Below, piece by piece: positions 47,150-55,473 of a stretch of DNA of 64,000 nt. Made by a program: the position numbers and the translations under genes. A model generated the notes under the pieces. It did no database searches, was not told where the DNA came from, and saw only the letters and a list, made by a program, of their open reading frames with translations. Within the stretch, counting starts at the first letter, position 1. Every line of letters starts with the position of its first letter. The stretch is taken from positions 42,548-106,547 of the forward strand of contig PXYT01000012.1 in assembly GCA_003023725.1 (NCBI GenBank). Reading direction: 5' to 3'. This DNA is from Sulfobacillus benefaciens (lineage in GTDB: Bacteria > Bacillota > Sulfobacillia > Sulfobacillales > Sulfobacillaceae).

Positions 47150-47541
47150 GTCTGCCCAAAAGGCAGCTTCCCTCCTTACTGCCCAGCCACGTTCTTCTCT
47201 AAATACAATACGCCAAAAACACTTGTTTTCCTTCTTTAATTCCCCATACTCACCACAAGAGCCATTAGACAAAGAAAAAGTGGCTACTCGCACAACCACC
47301 CCGGCGGGACTGAACCATTCCCAATATCGAAGAATTCGTTGCTCCTGGGGCATCATCCTAATCCCGTTTAAAAATCCCTGGCCTGTCCCTAGAGACCTTT
47401 CGGATTATCCGTGTCCTGTTCCCACCAGGCATTCCTGCAACACCCATGCTTCAAGGTCCGAGTCACTCACTTCTCCCGACCCAGACTTCAAAAAACCGCT
47501 AAAAAGGTCTTCCCGAAATACAAAAATACAGATGACATGGA
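47150..47541 (-). other. Interval between yebC and ruvC with no confident gene
   Basis: 392 bases. The minus frame of ruvC stays open to 47356 without resemblance to RuvC. A short GTG ORF of 21 codons (47470-47405) with a GGGAG in front is the only other item. I see no clear terminator or promoter. Confidence 0.4.
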
Positions 47542-48288
47542 TTATGCTTCATCAATCTCAAAGTCGTCGGGGAACTCGCCGTTGAAGAATACTTTTTCGA
47601 CGTCATCATGGTCCTCCAGTGCATCAATCAATGAGGCAAGCTGTTTGGCTTCTCCGTCCGACACTCCAGTAGTCGTTTTAGGTAATTGCACGAGTTCAAC
47701 CTCACTAACTTTAATATGCTGATTTTCAAATGCTTCGCGAACCTGGTCAAGCCCGTCGGGTGCGGTGAGAACGACAAATTCATCGTCTTCACGGCGCAAA
47801 TCGTCCGCCCCCGCTTCAATAGCGGCAGCCAGCAACTCTTCCTCACCCTTGTCCGTTTCCTGGATAACCAGCCGACCTTTGGGTTCAAACATCCATGCCA
47901 CGCAGCCGCTCTCACCTAATGCCCCGCCATGCCGGGAAAACAGATGACGAATCTCTCCGGCCGTCCGGTTTCGGTTATCCGTCAGAATCTGCAAGTAAAT
48001 AGCAACGCCGCCCGGACCGTATCCTTCGTATACCGTCTCTTCATAGTGAACACCTTCTTCTTGGCCTGTGGCGCGGCGGATAGCCCGGTCAATATTGGCT
48101 TGGGGTAAATTGTTCGCCTTAGCTTTTTGCACAGCCAACCTCAGTCGAAAGTTCGTTTCAGGATTCCCACCTCCCCGTTTGGCGGCAGCCATAATCTCCT
48201 TTGTCAAACGGGAAAATACCGTGCCTTTGACCGCGTCGACCTTCGCTTTCTTCCTCTTTATATTGGCCCATTTCGAATGTCCAGACAT
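47542..48288 (-). CDS. yebC: YebC/PmpR-family transcriptional or translational regulator
   Basis: 248 residues, the family length. The opening SGHSKWANIKRKKAKVDAVKG and the NLPQANIDRAIRRATG segment are diagnostic. Three domains follow, with YEGYGPGGVAIYLQILTDNRNRT (as YEGYGPGGVAIYLQ and DNRNRT). YebC proteins are DNA-binding regulators in some bacteria, and a related group helps ribosomes at proline-rich stretches. The ruvC neighbourhood is conserved in many genomes. Confidence 0.95.
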   Translation of the reverse strand: MSGHSKWANIKRKKAKVDAVKGTVFSRLTKEIMAAAKRGGGNPETNFRLRLAVQKAKANNLPQANIDRAIRRATGQEEGVHYEETVYEGYGPGGVAIYLQILTDNRNRTAGEIRHLFSRHGGALGESGCVAWMFEPKGRLVIQETDKGEEELLAAAIEAGADDLRREDDEFVVLTAPDGLDQVREAFENQHIKVSEVELVQLPKTTTGVSDGEAKQLASLIDALEDHDDVEKVFFNGEFPDDFEIDEA

Positions 48289-48357
48289 TGCTTGACGCCT
48301 CCTTGTACTGCAATGCTATTACCATAACCTTATCACGCTCGGGAATCATAGGGCCAG

Positions 48358-50067
48358 CTATTCGAAACGCCGGGTTATGGGCATCCGGCGGTCACGACCA
48401 AAGGCTCGCGACGTAACCTTGATGCCAATCGGCGCTTGCCGTCTTTTATATTCGTTGCGATTAACTAGCTTGATGGCCTGCGCCACAAAGTCCGGATTCA
48501 GCTGTTCTGCCACCAGTTGTTCCAATGACAGGTCGTCCTCGATATATCCTTCCAAAATCCGGTCTAAGATAGCATACGGAGGTAGGGAATCCTCGTCTTT
48601 TTGATCCGGGCGTAACTCTGCACTTGGCGGCTTGACCAAGATATTGCCGGGAATGCGTTCCGTTTCCCGGTTGATCCATCTGGCCAGTTGGAAAACCTGG
48701 GTCTTGAGAACATCCTTTAAGACCGCAAAGCCTCCCGCCATGTCGCCATACAAAGTACTGTACCCGGTGGCCATCTCGCTTTTATTCCCTGTTGTCAAGA
48801 CCAGCCACCTAAATTTATTCGACAACGCCATAAGAAGAGTTCCACGAATCCGAGCTTGCAGATTTTCCTCGGTAATATCCCGGGGAAGACCCTGAAATAC
48901 AGCCTGAAGCTGCCGATCAAAGGATTCCATCACTGGACCTATTGCTAATTCAAGTGCGTGAATTCCTAAATTATGAACAAGAGCCCAAGCATCGTCCAGA
49001 CTTTGTTGAGATGTGATAGGTGAAGGCATCAATACTCCATGAACCCGCTGCAGGCCCAAGGCATCTACTGCAATCACCGCGGTTAAAGCCGAGTCAATGC
49101 CGCCGGATAAACCGATAACAACTTCCGGAAATCGGTTCTTTTCTACGTAATCGCGAACGCCCACCACCAGAGCACGGTAGAGTTCTTCTTCTTCGATCAG
49201 CAAAGGAGAAATGCGCGGTGGGAGTGGGGAATTCCCCTGTTTCCCCATAGGCTCAATCGGGATTGTCTCGATGTGGCGGTCAACCGGGCCTAGACGCCAT
49301 CTAGGGTCAATAAAACGCCGATGAAGGGTTGGAACGGCGGTTAAAGAAACAGTGAGCACATCCTCCTCAAAAGTTTGGGCTCGGGCCACAACATGCCCAT
49401 CCGGCCCATAAACGGCACTAACGCCGTCAAAGACCAGTTCGTCCTGAGCTCCGGTTAGGTTATTCCACACCAGATAAGCTCCGACATCGTCCGCACGAGT
49501 TTGCAGCATGTGTTCACGCTTGGCCTGTTTTCCTCTCGAGTAGGGTGATGCGCTGATATTGATCAGCAAATTGGCTCCATGCCGGGCTTGTTGTAAATAC
49601 GGTCCGTCAGGATACCAGATATCTTCACAAATGGATATGCCAATCGACCACTCCCCCGCCACAATGATTTTCGTCTCCTGACCCGGTTTGAAATAGCGAG
49701 CTTCGTCAAAAACCCCGTAATTTGGCAAAAGTTGCTTGTTGACACGCGTCAACAATGTTCCATTATGAGCAACGATAGCACTGTTGAATAAGCCCGACTC
49801 AGCATAGACGGTACCAAAAACCGTCATAATTCCTACAGACGCCTTGACAACCGTATCAGAGGCGTCCTGCAAAGCCTGTAAAAAATCGGGACGGAAAATA
49901 AGATCTTCCGGTGGGTAGCCGGGCAATGCCATTTCAGGAAACACGACAATATCCACAGCTTCTCGTTTCGCTAGGTTGACTGCTCGAACGATCTTATCCC
50001 GATTGCCCTCAATATCACCCACCGTACTGTTCATTTGGATGAGACGAATATTCAAGGGATTCACCAA
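48358..50067 (-). CDS. nadE: Glutamine-dependent NAD+ synthase
   Basis: 569 residues. The N-terminal nitrilase-type glutaminase (about 1-260) has Glu in FPEMALPGYPPEDL, Lys in NKQLLPNYGVFDE and Cys in ISICEDIWYPDG. The C-terminal NAD synthetase (about 290-569) has the PP-loop GLSGGIDSALTAV. It amidates nicotinic acid adenine dinucleotide to NAD using glutamine. The start overlaps the 115-codon gene by 7 bp, so it is translated with the thiF pair. Confidence 0.96.
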   Translation of the reverse strand: MVNPLNIRLIQMNSTVGDIEGNRDKIVRAVNLAKREAVDIVVFPEMALPGYPPEDLIFRPDFLQALQDASDTVVKASVGIMTVFGTVYAESGLFNSAIVAHNGTLLTRVNKQLLPNYGVFDEARYFKPGQETKIIVAGEWSIGISICEDIWYPDGPYLQQARHGANLLINISASPYSRGKQAKREHMLQTRADDVGAYLVWNNLTGAQDELVFDGVSAVYGPDGHVVARAQTFEEDVLTVSLTAVPTLHRRFIDPRWRLGPVDRHIETIPIEPMGKQGNSPLPPRISPLLIEEEELYRALVVGVRDYVEKNRFPEVVIGLSGGIDSALTAVIAVDALGLQRVHGVLMPSPITSQQSLDDAWALVHNLGIHALELAIGPVMESFDRQLQAVFQGLPRDITEENLQARIRGTLLMALSNKFRWLVLTTGNKSEMATGYSTLYGDMAGGFAVLKDVLKTQVFQLARWINRETERIPGNILVKPPSAELRPDQKDEDSLPPYAILDRILEGYIEDDLSLEQLVAEQLNPDFVAQAIKLVNRNEYKRRQAPIGIKVTSRAFGRDRRMPITRRFE

Positions 50068-50408
50068 ACCGCCTCCGTGTGCGCTAAGCTCAGTAACAAT
50101 TGGCTCAAGGCCAGTCCGATATTCACTACGGTCTGACCCGAATCGGCTCGGGAGTCTACCGGAATTTGAATGTCATCCATCTGACCCGTGTCCACGTGAA
50201 TTCGAATGTTTTGGCTTACGGGTTCCTCCGTTTTATAACACACGCGTACGCCCGCGGCCTGCAAATACCGTCCAGCCAAATGCATCCACATGGGAGGGCC
50301 TTGGATGCTAACCTCGTGCTCCAGAAGCTGCACTTGGCCGTCATAACCAATTTCCTCCACCAATACCTGCCTGGCATACCGTTCCAACTGCGTATTATCC
50401 AACTCCAT
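50061..50408 (-). CDS. Short E1-like (ThiF/MoeB N-terminal arm) pseudoenzyme, new type
   Basis: 115 residues. The first 33 residues match the N-terminal arm of MoeB/ThiF E1 enzymes: LERYARQVLVEEIGYDGQ then VSIQG. The following GPPMWM (37-42) stands where the ATP loop GxGxxG should be, so the Rossmann site is broken, but AGRYLQAAGVRV continues the same fold. It then becomes unrelated, with a hydrophobic helix NIGLALSQLLLSLAH near the end. It overlaps thiF by 14 bp and nadE by 7 bp. It likely pairs with the ThiF product, which lacks this arm. A decayed duplicate is the alternative. Confidence 0.7.
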   Translation of the reverse strand: MELDNTQLERYARQVLVEEIGYDGQVQLLEHEVSIQGPPMWMHLAGRYLQAAGVRVCYKTEEPVSQNIRIHVDTGQMDDIQIPVDSRADSGQTVVNIGLALSQLLLSLAHTEAVW

Positions 50409-51042
50409 GGCCGCACCTCACTGAACTCATACCAATTCGCCGCACGCGTCCGTCGTGTCCGTCGATTAGAAACAGTCCTTGAGGCCACTCACGCGAATCA
50501 TTCCGATGATCTCGGTACTGGTGGAACAACACCATGGCCTGACCAGCAACGGCAAGAGTCACGGTACCCATCACACCGGCCTCGTAGCATCTGGGGCCCT
50601 GCTGCAGATTACCGAATAAACAAAACAGACAGGTGAACTGAGGCGCTAAAAATGACGACATTCCTTCTAACCGTAAAGCCGACGAAAAGATCCATGGCCT
50701 CAGAGTGAAAAACGACCACTGCTGCATAGCCTCCCGAGCCGCCCAGTTGTCGGAGCCGTCAAAAACCAAATCCACATCCCGCAACAATTCTTGGGCATTG
50801 TCTTTGGTAAGTTCACCCACGATGCCTTGGATCCGGCCCGGTTCATAATCCCGGACTACCTCCGCCTTAAACTTGCCAATATCGGACGGCGTGAACCATG
50901 GTTGCCGGGGCAGATTAGACAACTCCACTCGGTCGGGATCAATCACACGGATCTCATCGATATCCGGTTCCGCCAGCAATTGAATGACAAGAGGCGAGCC
51001 TATAGCTCCGCATCCCACCACCGCCACGCGCACGTGTCTCAT
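50395..51042 (-). CDS. thiF: ThiF/MoeB-like E1 adenylyltransferase lacking the N-terminal arm
   Basis: 215 residues. It begins directly with the ATP loop VAVVGCGAIGSP (7-18), then DPDRVELSNLPRQ (35-47) with the usual Arg, K57/K59, and FDGSDNWAAR (95-103). A zinc-type cluster TCLFC (137-141), the CYEAGVMGTV crossover (152-161) and a final RCGHG with one Cys only. The RYxRQ arm seen in other family members is absent; an in-frame TAG lies seven codons before the ATG. The arm is on the next gene. Adenylates the C-terminus of a sulfur carrier or other protein; partner unknown. Start ATG at 51042 has a tight SD; GTG at 51033 is possible. Confidence 0.85.
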   Translation of the reverse strand: MRHVRVAVVGCGAIGSPLVIQLLAEPDIDEIRVIDPDRVELSNLPRQPWFTPSDIGKFKAEVVRDYEPGRIQGIVGELTKDNAQELLRDVDLVFDGSDNWAAREAMQQWSFFTLRPWIFSSALRLEGMSSFLAPQFTCLFCLFGNLQQGPRCYEAGVMGTVTLAVAGQAMVLFHQYRDHRNDSREWPQGLFLIDGHDGRVRRIGMSSVRCGHGVG

Positions 51043-51190
51043 CCTTTCTTGTGTTGACGTCTAATCGGCCCGCCATCCCTAGATCCACCCACAGCCCACT
51101 TCTTTGAAAAGCCTCGTTCCTTGGCCGCCCCATGAATTCGTTTCGTTTCCCGCTCAAGACATCTGCCTCGTTCTTGTCTTCACACGCCCG

Positions 51191-52387
51191 CTATTTCATT
51201 CGAAAACGATAAAAGCGCCTACGACCGACGCGCACCCACGAATCATGTCGTACCTGTACCGTATCTTCGATAGCCACCTTACTCCCATCGACGCTGACAG
51301 CGCCTTGCTGCAACAGTCTGCGTGCTTCCTGCTTGCTTGGCATGCCTGGCAGATGTGCCACCAATTCGATGGCAGGAACGTGCCACGGATCCTCGGGCAA
51401 GTCGACCACAGGCATGTCGTCAGGGACCTGATGTTCACGAAACGTTCGGTCAAACTGTGCCTGAGCCTCATCGGCGTCCGCTGAGCTCCAAAACCGAGCA
51501 ACAACACGCCTCGCCAAATCCGCTTTGACGTCACGCGGATTTTCCGTTTTGATCCGGTACTCCCACTTTTCTTTGTCTTCCCCCACCAATAATACGGCCC
51601 AGCGAGTAATCAGGGTATCCGGAATAGACATAATTTTTCCGAACATTTCTTGAGGAGACTCATTGATTCCAACGTAGTTCCCCAAACTTTTGCCCATGCG
51701 CCGTACTCCGTCGGTCCCTTCTAGAATGGGTAAAAACATCCCCACTTCCGGCGGCAATCCAAATGCTTCTTGAATTTGCCTTGCCGTCATAATGTTGAAA
51801 CGCTGGTCGGTCCCACCCAGTTCCACATCTGCCCGCAATGCGACGGAATCATAGGCCTGCATGAGCGGATACAGCAATTCATGCAGATAAATGGGAACAT
51901 GTTCCGTTAGACGATCATGAAAGTCATCGCGTTCCAGAATTCTAGCAACCGTCATCTGGGCCATTAATCGGATGATTTCGGCTAAGCGCATCGGCTCCAA
52001 CCATTCACTATTGTAATGCAGCGTGAGACGGTCAGGATCCAGAACTTTTTTCGCCTGTTCTACATAGGTCTGAGAAAATTCTCGCACATCATCGGCGGAG
52101 AGTTGCTTGCGAGTCGAAGCTCTGTTCGTGGGATCGCCGATACGACCCGTCATGTCGCCCACGAGGAAAATGACGTCATGACCGAGTTCCTGAAACTGGC
52201 GTAGCTTCTCCAGCACGACCGTATGTCCGAGATGAATGTCCGGCGCGGTGGGATCGACTCCCAATTTGACCCGCAGGGGAACTCCTGTCTGTTGCGATTT
52301 TTCCAATTTATCTCTTAATTGGCTAGGGCTAACGACATCTTCAGTTCCTTGCATTAGCCATTGTAATTGCTGGTCAACGTCTAACAC
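51191..52387 (-). CDS. tyrS: Tyrosyl-tRNA synthetase
   Basis: 398 residues, GTG start at 52387 after GGGGAGG. Class I synthetase: the HIGH-type HLGHTVVLEKL (about 52-62), KMSKS-type RRMGKSLGNYVG (about 228-239) and a C-terminal S4-like RNA-binding domain (about 335-398). The motifs resemble the TyrRS type with HLGH rather than HIGH. Only 66 bp separate it from mutS2, and no T-box is visible, unlike the other synthetases here. Confidence 0.95.
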   Translation of the reverse strand: MLDVDQQLQWLMQGTEDVVSPSQLRDKLEKSQQTGVPLRVKLGVDPTAPDIHLGHTVVLEKLRQFQELGHDVIFLVGDMTGRIGDPTNRASTRKQLSADDVREFSQTYVEQAKKVLDPDRLTLHYNSEWLEPMRLAEIIRLMAQMTVARILERDDFHDRLTEHVPIYLHELLYPLMQAYDSVALRADVELGGTDQRFNIMTARQIQEAFGLPPEVGMFLPILEGTDGVRRMGKSLGNYVGINESPQEMFGKIMSIPDTLITRWAVLLVGEDKEKWEYRIKTENPRDVKADLARRVVARFWSSADADEAQAQFDRTFREHQVPDDMPVVDLPEDPWHVPAIELVAHLPGMPSKQEARRLLQQGAVSVDGSKVAIEDTVQVRHDSWVRVGRRRFYRFRMK

Positions 52388-52453
52388 GACAATCCTCCCC
52401 GCGTATTCGCTGGCGCGAGTATATCATACCCGGCGATCATTCGAAAAGTTCAC

Positions 52454-54862
52454 TCACTCGTCATTGCCGAAAGTTACCACCGTCACCCCGTCACCGCCTT
52501 CTCCTCGTTCACCAAGACGATAGTGACCAACACGGGGATCACTTTTCAACATCTGGGCTACTGCCCTGCGCAACGTTCCTGTTCCCTTGCCGTGAATAAT
52601 CCGCACCTGAAACGCACCTGCCAACACGGCATCATCAAGATACTTGTCTACCGTTTCAACCATGTCGTCCACGGTCATGCCCCGGACGTCGCATTCAACG
52701 CGAATATTTTGCGTCTTAAGCGCCGTGGCTGTCCGAGAGCGTCCCGTGGAGGGAGCATCGGGTTTACTGGCTCGTTCCAGTTCACTGGTAGCCAATTTTA
52801 CCCGAAGGGTTCCCACTTCTACCAGAGCAATCTTGCCATTGACCTCCAGGACCCGGGCAACACCCTCAAAGTCACGAACGCGAACATAGTCCCCCTGCGC
52901 AATGATTTGCGGGGCACGTGGTTGTGAAGATTCCAGGGAGGATGGCAAAATACCCCGCCTGCGCCAAATTTCGCGCAAGGACTCTACCGCACGCGCCTGG
53001 TCCGGACCTTGAGTTTTCCTGACCATCTCAATCGCGTTCATCATTTCATCATGCAGTTTTCTCAATTCGTTTTCCCATTGCTGGCGCATACGGAGTTTTT
53101 CTCGTTCGTTGCTTTCAAGCCATGCCTTGCGTTCCTTATCCAATTCCTGAATTTTATTACGCAGAGCCTGGTCTTGTTCACTGACCTCCCTTTTGGCCTC
53201 GCGTAATTCCATTTGCAAATGATTGGCCTGATCGATAACATCTGCCAGGGTCGTGCCTTCTTCATCCATAAGGGTTCGAGCATGTTGCACAATGTCTGTG
53301 GGCATGCCCAGACGGCTGGCAATATAAAGCGCATGGGAACTGCCGGGTTGTCCCATGATTAAATGATATGTTGGGGTGAGCGTCTCCCGATCAAATGCCA
53401 CCTGCGCATTCTCCACATCAGGCAAACGGAAACCCAGAAGCTTCAGACGACTGTAATGAGTGGTCACTACAGCATAAACATGCCGCTGACGAAGATGGTG
53501 GATCATAGACTCGGCCAGAGCCGATCCCTCGTCCGGATCGGTACCCGCCCCTATCTCATCGACCAAACATAACGTACGATCATCTGCAAATTCCATCATG
53601 GGGATGAGTCGCGCCATATGACTTGAAAAAGTAGAAAGATTTTGTTCAATGCTCTGTTCATCCCCTATATCGACCCAAATACGGTCAAAAAAGGGGACGG
53701 ATGTTCCCTCTGCGCAAGGTACCATCATCCCGCTCAAGGCTAAACTCACCACGAGACCTGTCGTCTTTAGGGCCACAGTTTTCCCCCCGGTATTGGGGCC
53801 TGTGACAATCAGAACCGGACGTTGGCTCGATAACGACAAATTGAGCGGTACAGGGTTCTCGATTAACGGATGACGCGCATCCAAAAGATTCAGATCCCCG
53901 CCTCCAACCAGAGGAAGCACCGACCGGGTTCTGATCCCGTAACGCGCTATCGCGAGTAGCTCATCCACCTCACCCAAGGTCTCTTCCACGATGACACATT
54001 CACGATGATAGCCTCCCACCATCAAGGAGAGTTCAGCGAGTAAACGCTGTATTTCTTCCTCCTCCTGATGGTGTAATTCCGTCACCTGATTTTGTTTTTG
54101 CACAACCGGCATCGGCTCGACAAACACGGTTTGACCACTAGCCGACCGGTCATGCACAATACCGGAAACTTGATGACGAAACATGGCCTTTACCGGAATG
54201 ACATGCCGTCCCGCGCGGATGGTTACAATGGCATCTTGAATATATTCCGCCCAGTGACTGGAATGCAGTATTCCCTCCAGTATCCGGTCGATTTCGATTT
54301 CAGCCTGCTGAATGTTACGCCGGATTTGTCGCAGGGCTGGACTCGCTGAGTCCCGAATTTTCCCCTCTTCGTCGATGACACGAAAGACGGCCTGGCCTAC
54401 CGAAGCCAAACCGGGCATCTTCTGCAGCAACTGGTGGAGCCCAGGATAATCTTCTGCCGTGACCCAAGATTTGGCCGCTTGTGCCGACTTTAGGGTCAAG
54501 GCGATACTCAAGAGCTGCTGGGCCGACAAAGTTCCGCCTTTGGCGGCCCGAGCTACATCCTGCGCAATTTCCGTGGCACCCTGCAGAGAGATTTGTTGAT
54601 TGTCGCCATTATTGAGCAACCGGATTACCTCGTGCAAAAGCGCATGCCGCTCCTGCAGTTTATGTTTATCCCGAAAGTATAGAGTTAATTTGATCCGCTT
54701 TTTGCCCATCACGGTATCAGCCAAGCGGGCTGTCATTTCCAGCACCTCGGGAAATTGCACCAATTCAAGGCTGATCCGAAGGCGGCTTTCGGCAATGGTG
54801 TCAACGTTGTTCAATACGGTCTCCCATCTAGACAATTCTACTTTTTCCTGCTGTTTGCTCAC
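52454..54862 (-). CDS. mutS2: MutS2-family ATPase with C-terminal Smr domain
   Basis: 802 residues. Lacks the mismatch-binding domains of MutS1. Seen: the core helices, Walker A TGPNTGGKTVALKT (about 340), LSTFSSHMARL, Walker B LCLVDEIGAGTDPDEGSAL, a long coiled region (about 515-620), a KOW-like middle segment, and the Smr domain (about 725-802) with HGKGTGTLRRAV. In the Smr active-site position it reads CDVRGM instead of LDLRG. Known roles: suppressing recombination, and ribosome rescue by splitting collided ribosomes (RqcU). Sits between tyrS and the structured RNA region. Confidence 0.94.
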   Translation of the reverse strand: MSKQQEKVELSRWETVLNNVDTIAESRLRISLELVQFPEVLEMTARLADTVMGKKRIKLTLYFRDKHKLQERHALLHEVIRLLNNGDNQQISLQGATEIAQDVARAAKGGTLSAQQLLSIALTLKSAQAAKSWVTAEDYPGLHQLLQKMPGLASVGQAVFRVIDEEGKIRDSASPALRQIRRNIQQAEIEIDRILEGILHSSHWAEYIQDAIVTIRAGRHVIPVKAMFRHQVSGIVHDRSASGQTVFVEPMPVVQKQNQVTELHHQEEEEIQRLLAELSLMVGGYHRECVIVEETLGEVDELLAIARYGIRTRSVLPLVGGGDLNLLDARHPLIENPVPLNLSLSSQRPVLIVTGPNTGGKTVALKTTGLVVSLALSGMMVPCAEGTSVPFFDRIWVDIGDEQSIEQNLSTFSSHMARLIPMMEFADDRTLCLVDEIGAGTDPDEGSALAESMIHHLRQRHVYAVVTTHYSRLKLLGFRLPDVENAQVAFDRETLTPTYHLIMGQPGSSHALYIASRLGMPTDIVQHARTLMDEEGTTLADVIDQANHLQMELREAKREVSEQDQALRNKIQELDKERKAWLESNEREKLRMRQQWENELRKLHDEMMNAIEMVRKTQGPDQARAVESLREIWRRRGILPSSLESSQPRAPQIIAQGDYVRVRDFEGVARVLEVNGKIALVEVGTLRVKLATSELERASKPDAPSTGRSRTATALKTQNIRVECDVRGMTVDDMVETVDKYLDDAVLAGAFQVRIIHGKGTGTLRRAVAQMLKSDPRVGHYRLGERGEGGDGVTVVTFGNDE

Positions 54863-54894
54863 ATACCGACCATGGCATCTAGGTTTGTTACTTA

Positions 54895-55049
54895 GACGAC
54901 GTGAATCCCCGACCCCGCGTTTATAGAACCCACGTCCACCACCAAGGTGCGTAGTGGAGGAAAGATTTTCCCTGCCTCGCGTCCGCTCTCAGGCAGGCCA
55001 AAAGTCCAGCGCCCTCTTCTCCGGGATCTCTTTCACGCGTTTTTTTCAT
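54895..55049 (-). ncRNA. Structured RNA candidate, possibly 6S-like
   Basis: An interval between zapA and mutS2. A strong extended -10, TGCTATAAT (55061-55056 is the TATAAT), would start an RNA near 55049. The ends can pair over about 135 nt: CGTGAA (55037-55032) with TTCACG (54905-54900), then TCCC/GGGG after a small internal loop. Inside are hairpins CCTGCCT/AGGCAGG, GGAAA/TTTCC and CACC/GGTG. This shape, plus the place beside zapA (where 6S RNA lies in many proteobacteria), suggests 6S RNA. It is not shown: the central bubble and a terminator are not certain. Confidence 0.35.
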
Positions 55050-55055
55050 ATCTCA

Positions 55056-55061
55056 ATTATA
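55056..55061 (-). promoter_or_regulatory. Extended -10 before the structured RNA
   Basis: TATAAT preceded by TGC. No good -35. Found in the 280-bp space between zapA and mutS2. Confidence 0.5.
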
Positions 55062-55106
55062 GCATCATGTTTCGGGCCCCCACAGTTATGCCGGTCCCCG
55101 GGGGTG

Positions 55107-55388
55107 TCAAGCGTTGCTGTTTTTGACGGCTCGTTTTCGCCAGTCTTCTTGCATGCTTCGGACCAACTCTTCATTTTGCTCCTGTAGATGATAGAGGTCC
55201 TCTGCCATGTTTAATAATGCCAGCATGCATAACCGGGTCATGTTCAACTGAGGATGGTTTCGCTTTAGGGTTCGAAGACGACTGTCAACATGTTGCGCTA
55301 TCGCTCTAATGACTTCCTCGGGGATATCTCCCTTGATTTGATATTCTTCTCCGTTGATTGTGACTGCCGTACGAATCGCTTCCGCCAT
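55107..55388 (-). CDS. zapA: Cell division protein ZapA
   Basis: 93 residues from the ATG at 55388 (GAGGAGG upstream). Seen: TAVTINGEEYQIKGDIPEE, the ZapA N-terminal globular region, and a C-terminal coiled coil (about 60-85; EDLYHLQEQNEELVRSM). ZapA bundles FtsZ filaments. The neighbour order pheST-zapA-mutS2 is usual in Firmicutes. The frame is open 22 codons upstream but without an SD. Confidence 0.93.
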   Translation of the reverse strand: MAEAIRTAVTINGEEYQIKGDIPEEVIRAIAQHVDSRLRTLKRNHPQLNMTRLCMLALLNMAEDLYHLQEQNEELVRSMQEDWRKRAVKNSNA

Positions 55389-55473
55389 CGGCCTTCCTCC
55401 TCGTATTCGCTCTTTTTTGTATATTTCTCGATGGCCGCCTGCCTTTCCTGCCAAAACCTGAAAATTTCTTGGT

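Noticed and set aside
47109..47585. 158-codon plus-strand ORF over the ruvC-yebC interval
   Set aside because: Overlaps both neighbouring genes antisense, no ribosome site, low-complexity Ser/Arg/Pro content.
54880..55060. SRP RNA or RNase P RNA as identity of the structured region
   Set aside because: I could not find the SRP tetraloop and asymmetric-loop motifs, and the interval is too short for RNase P RNA.
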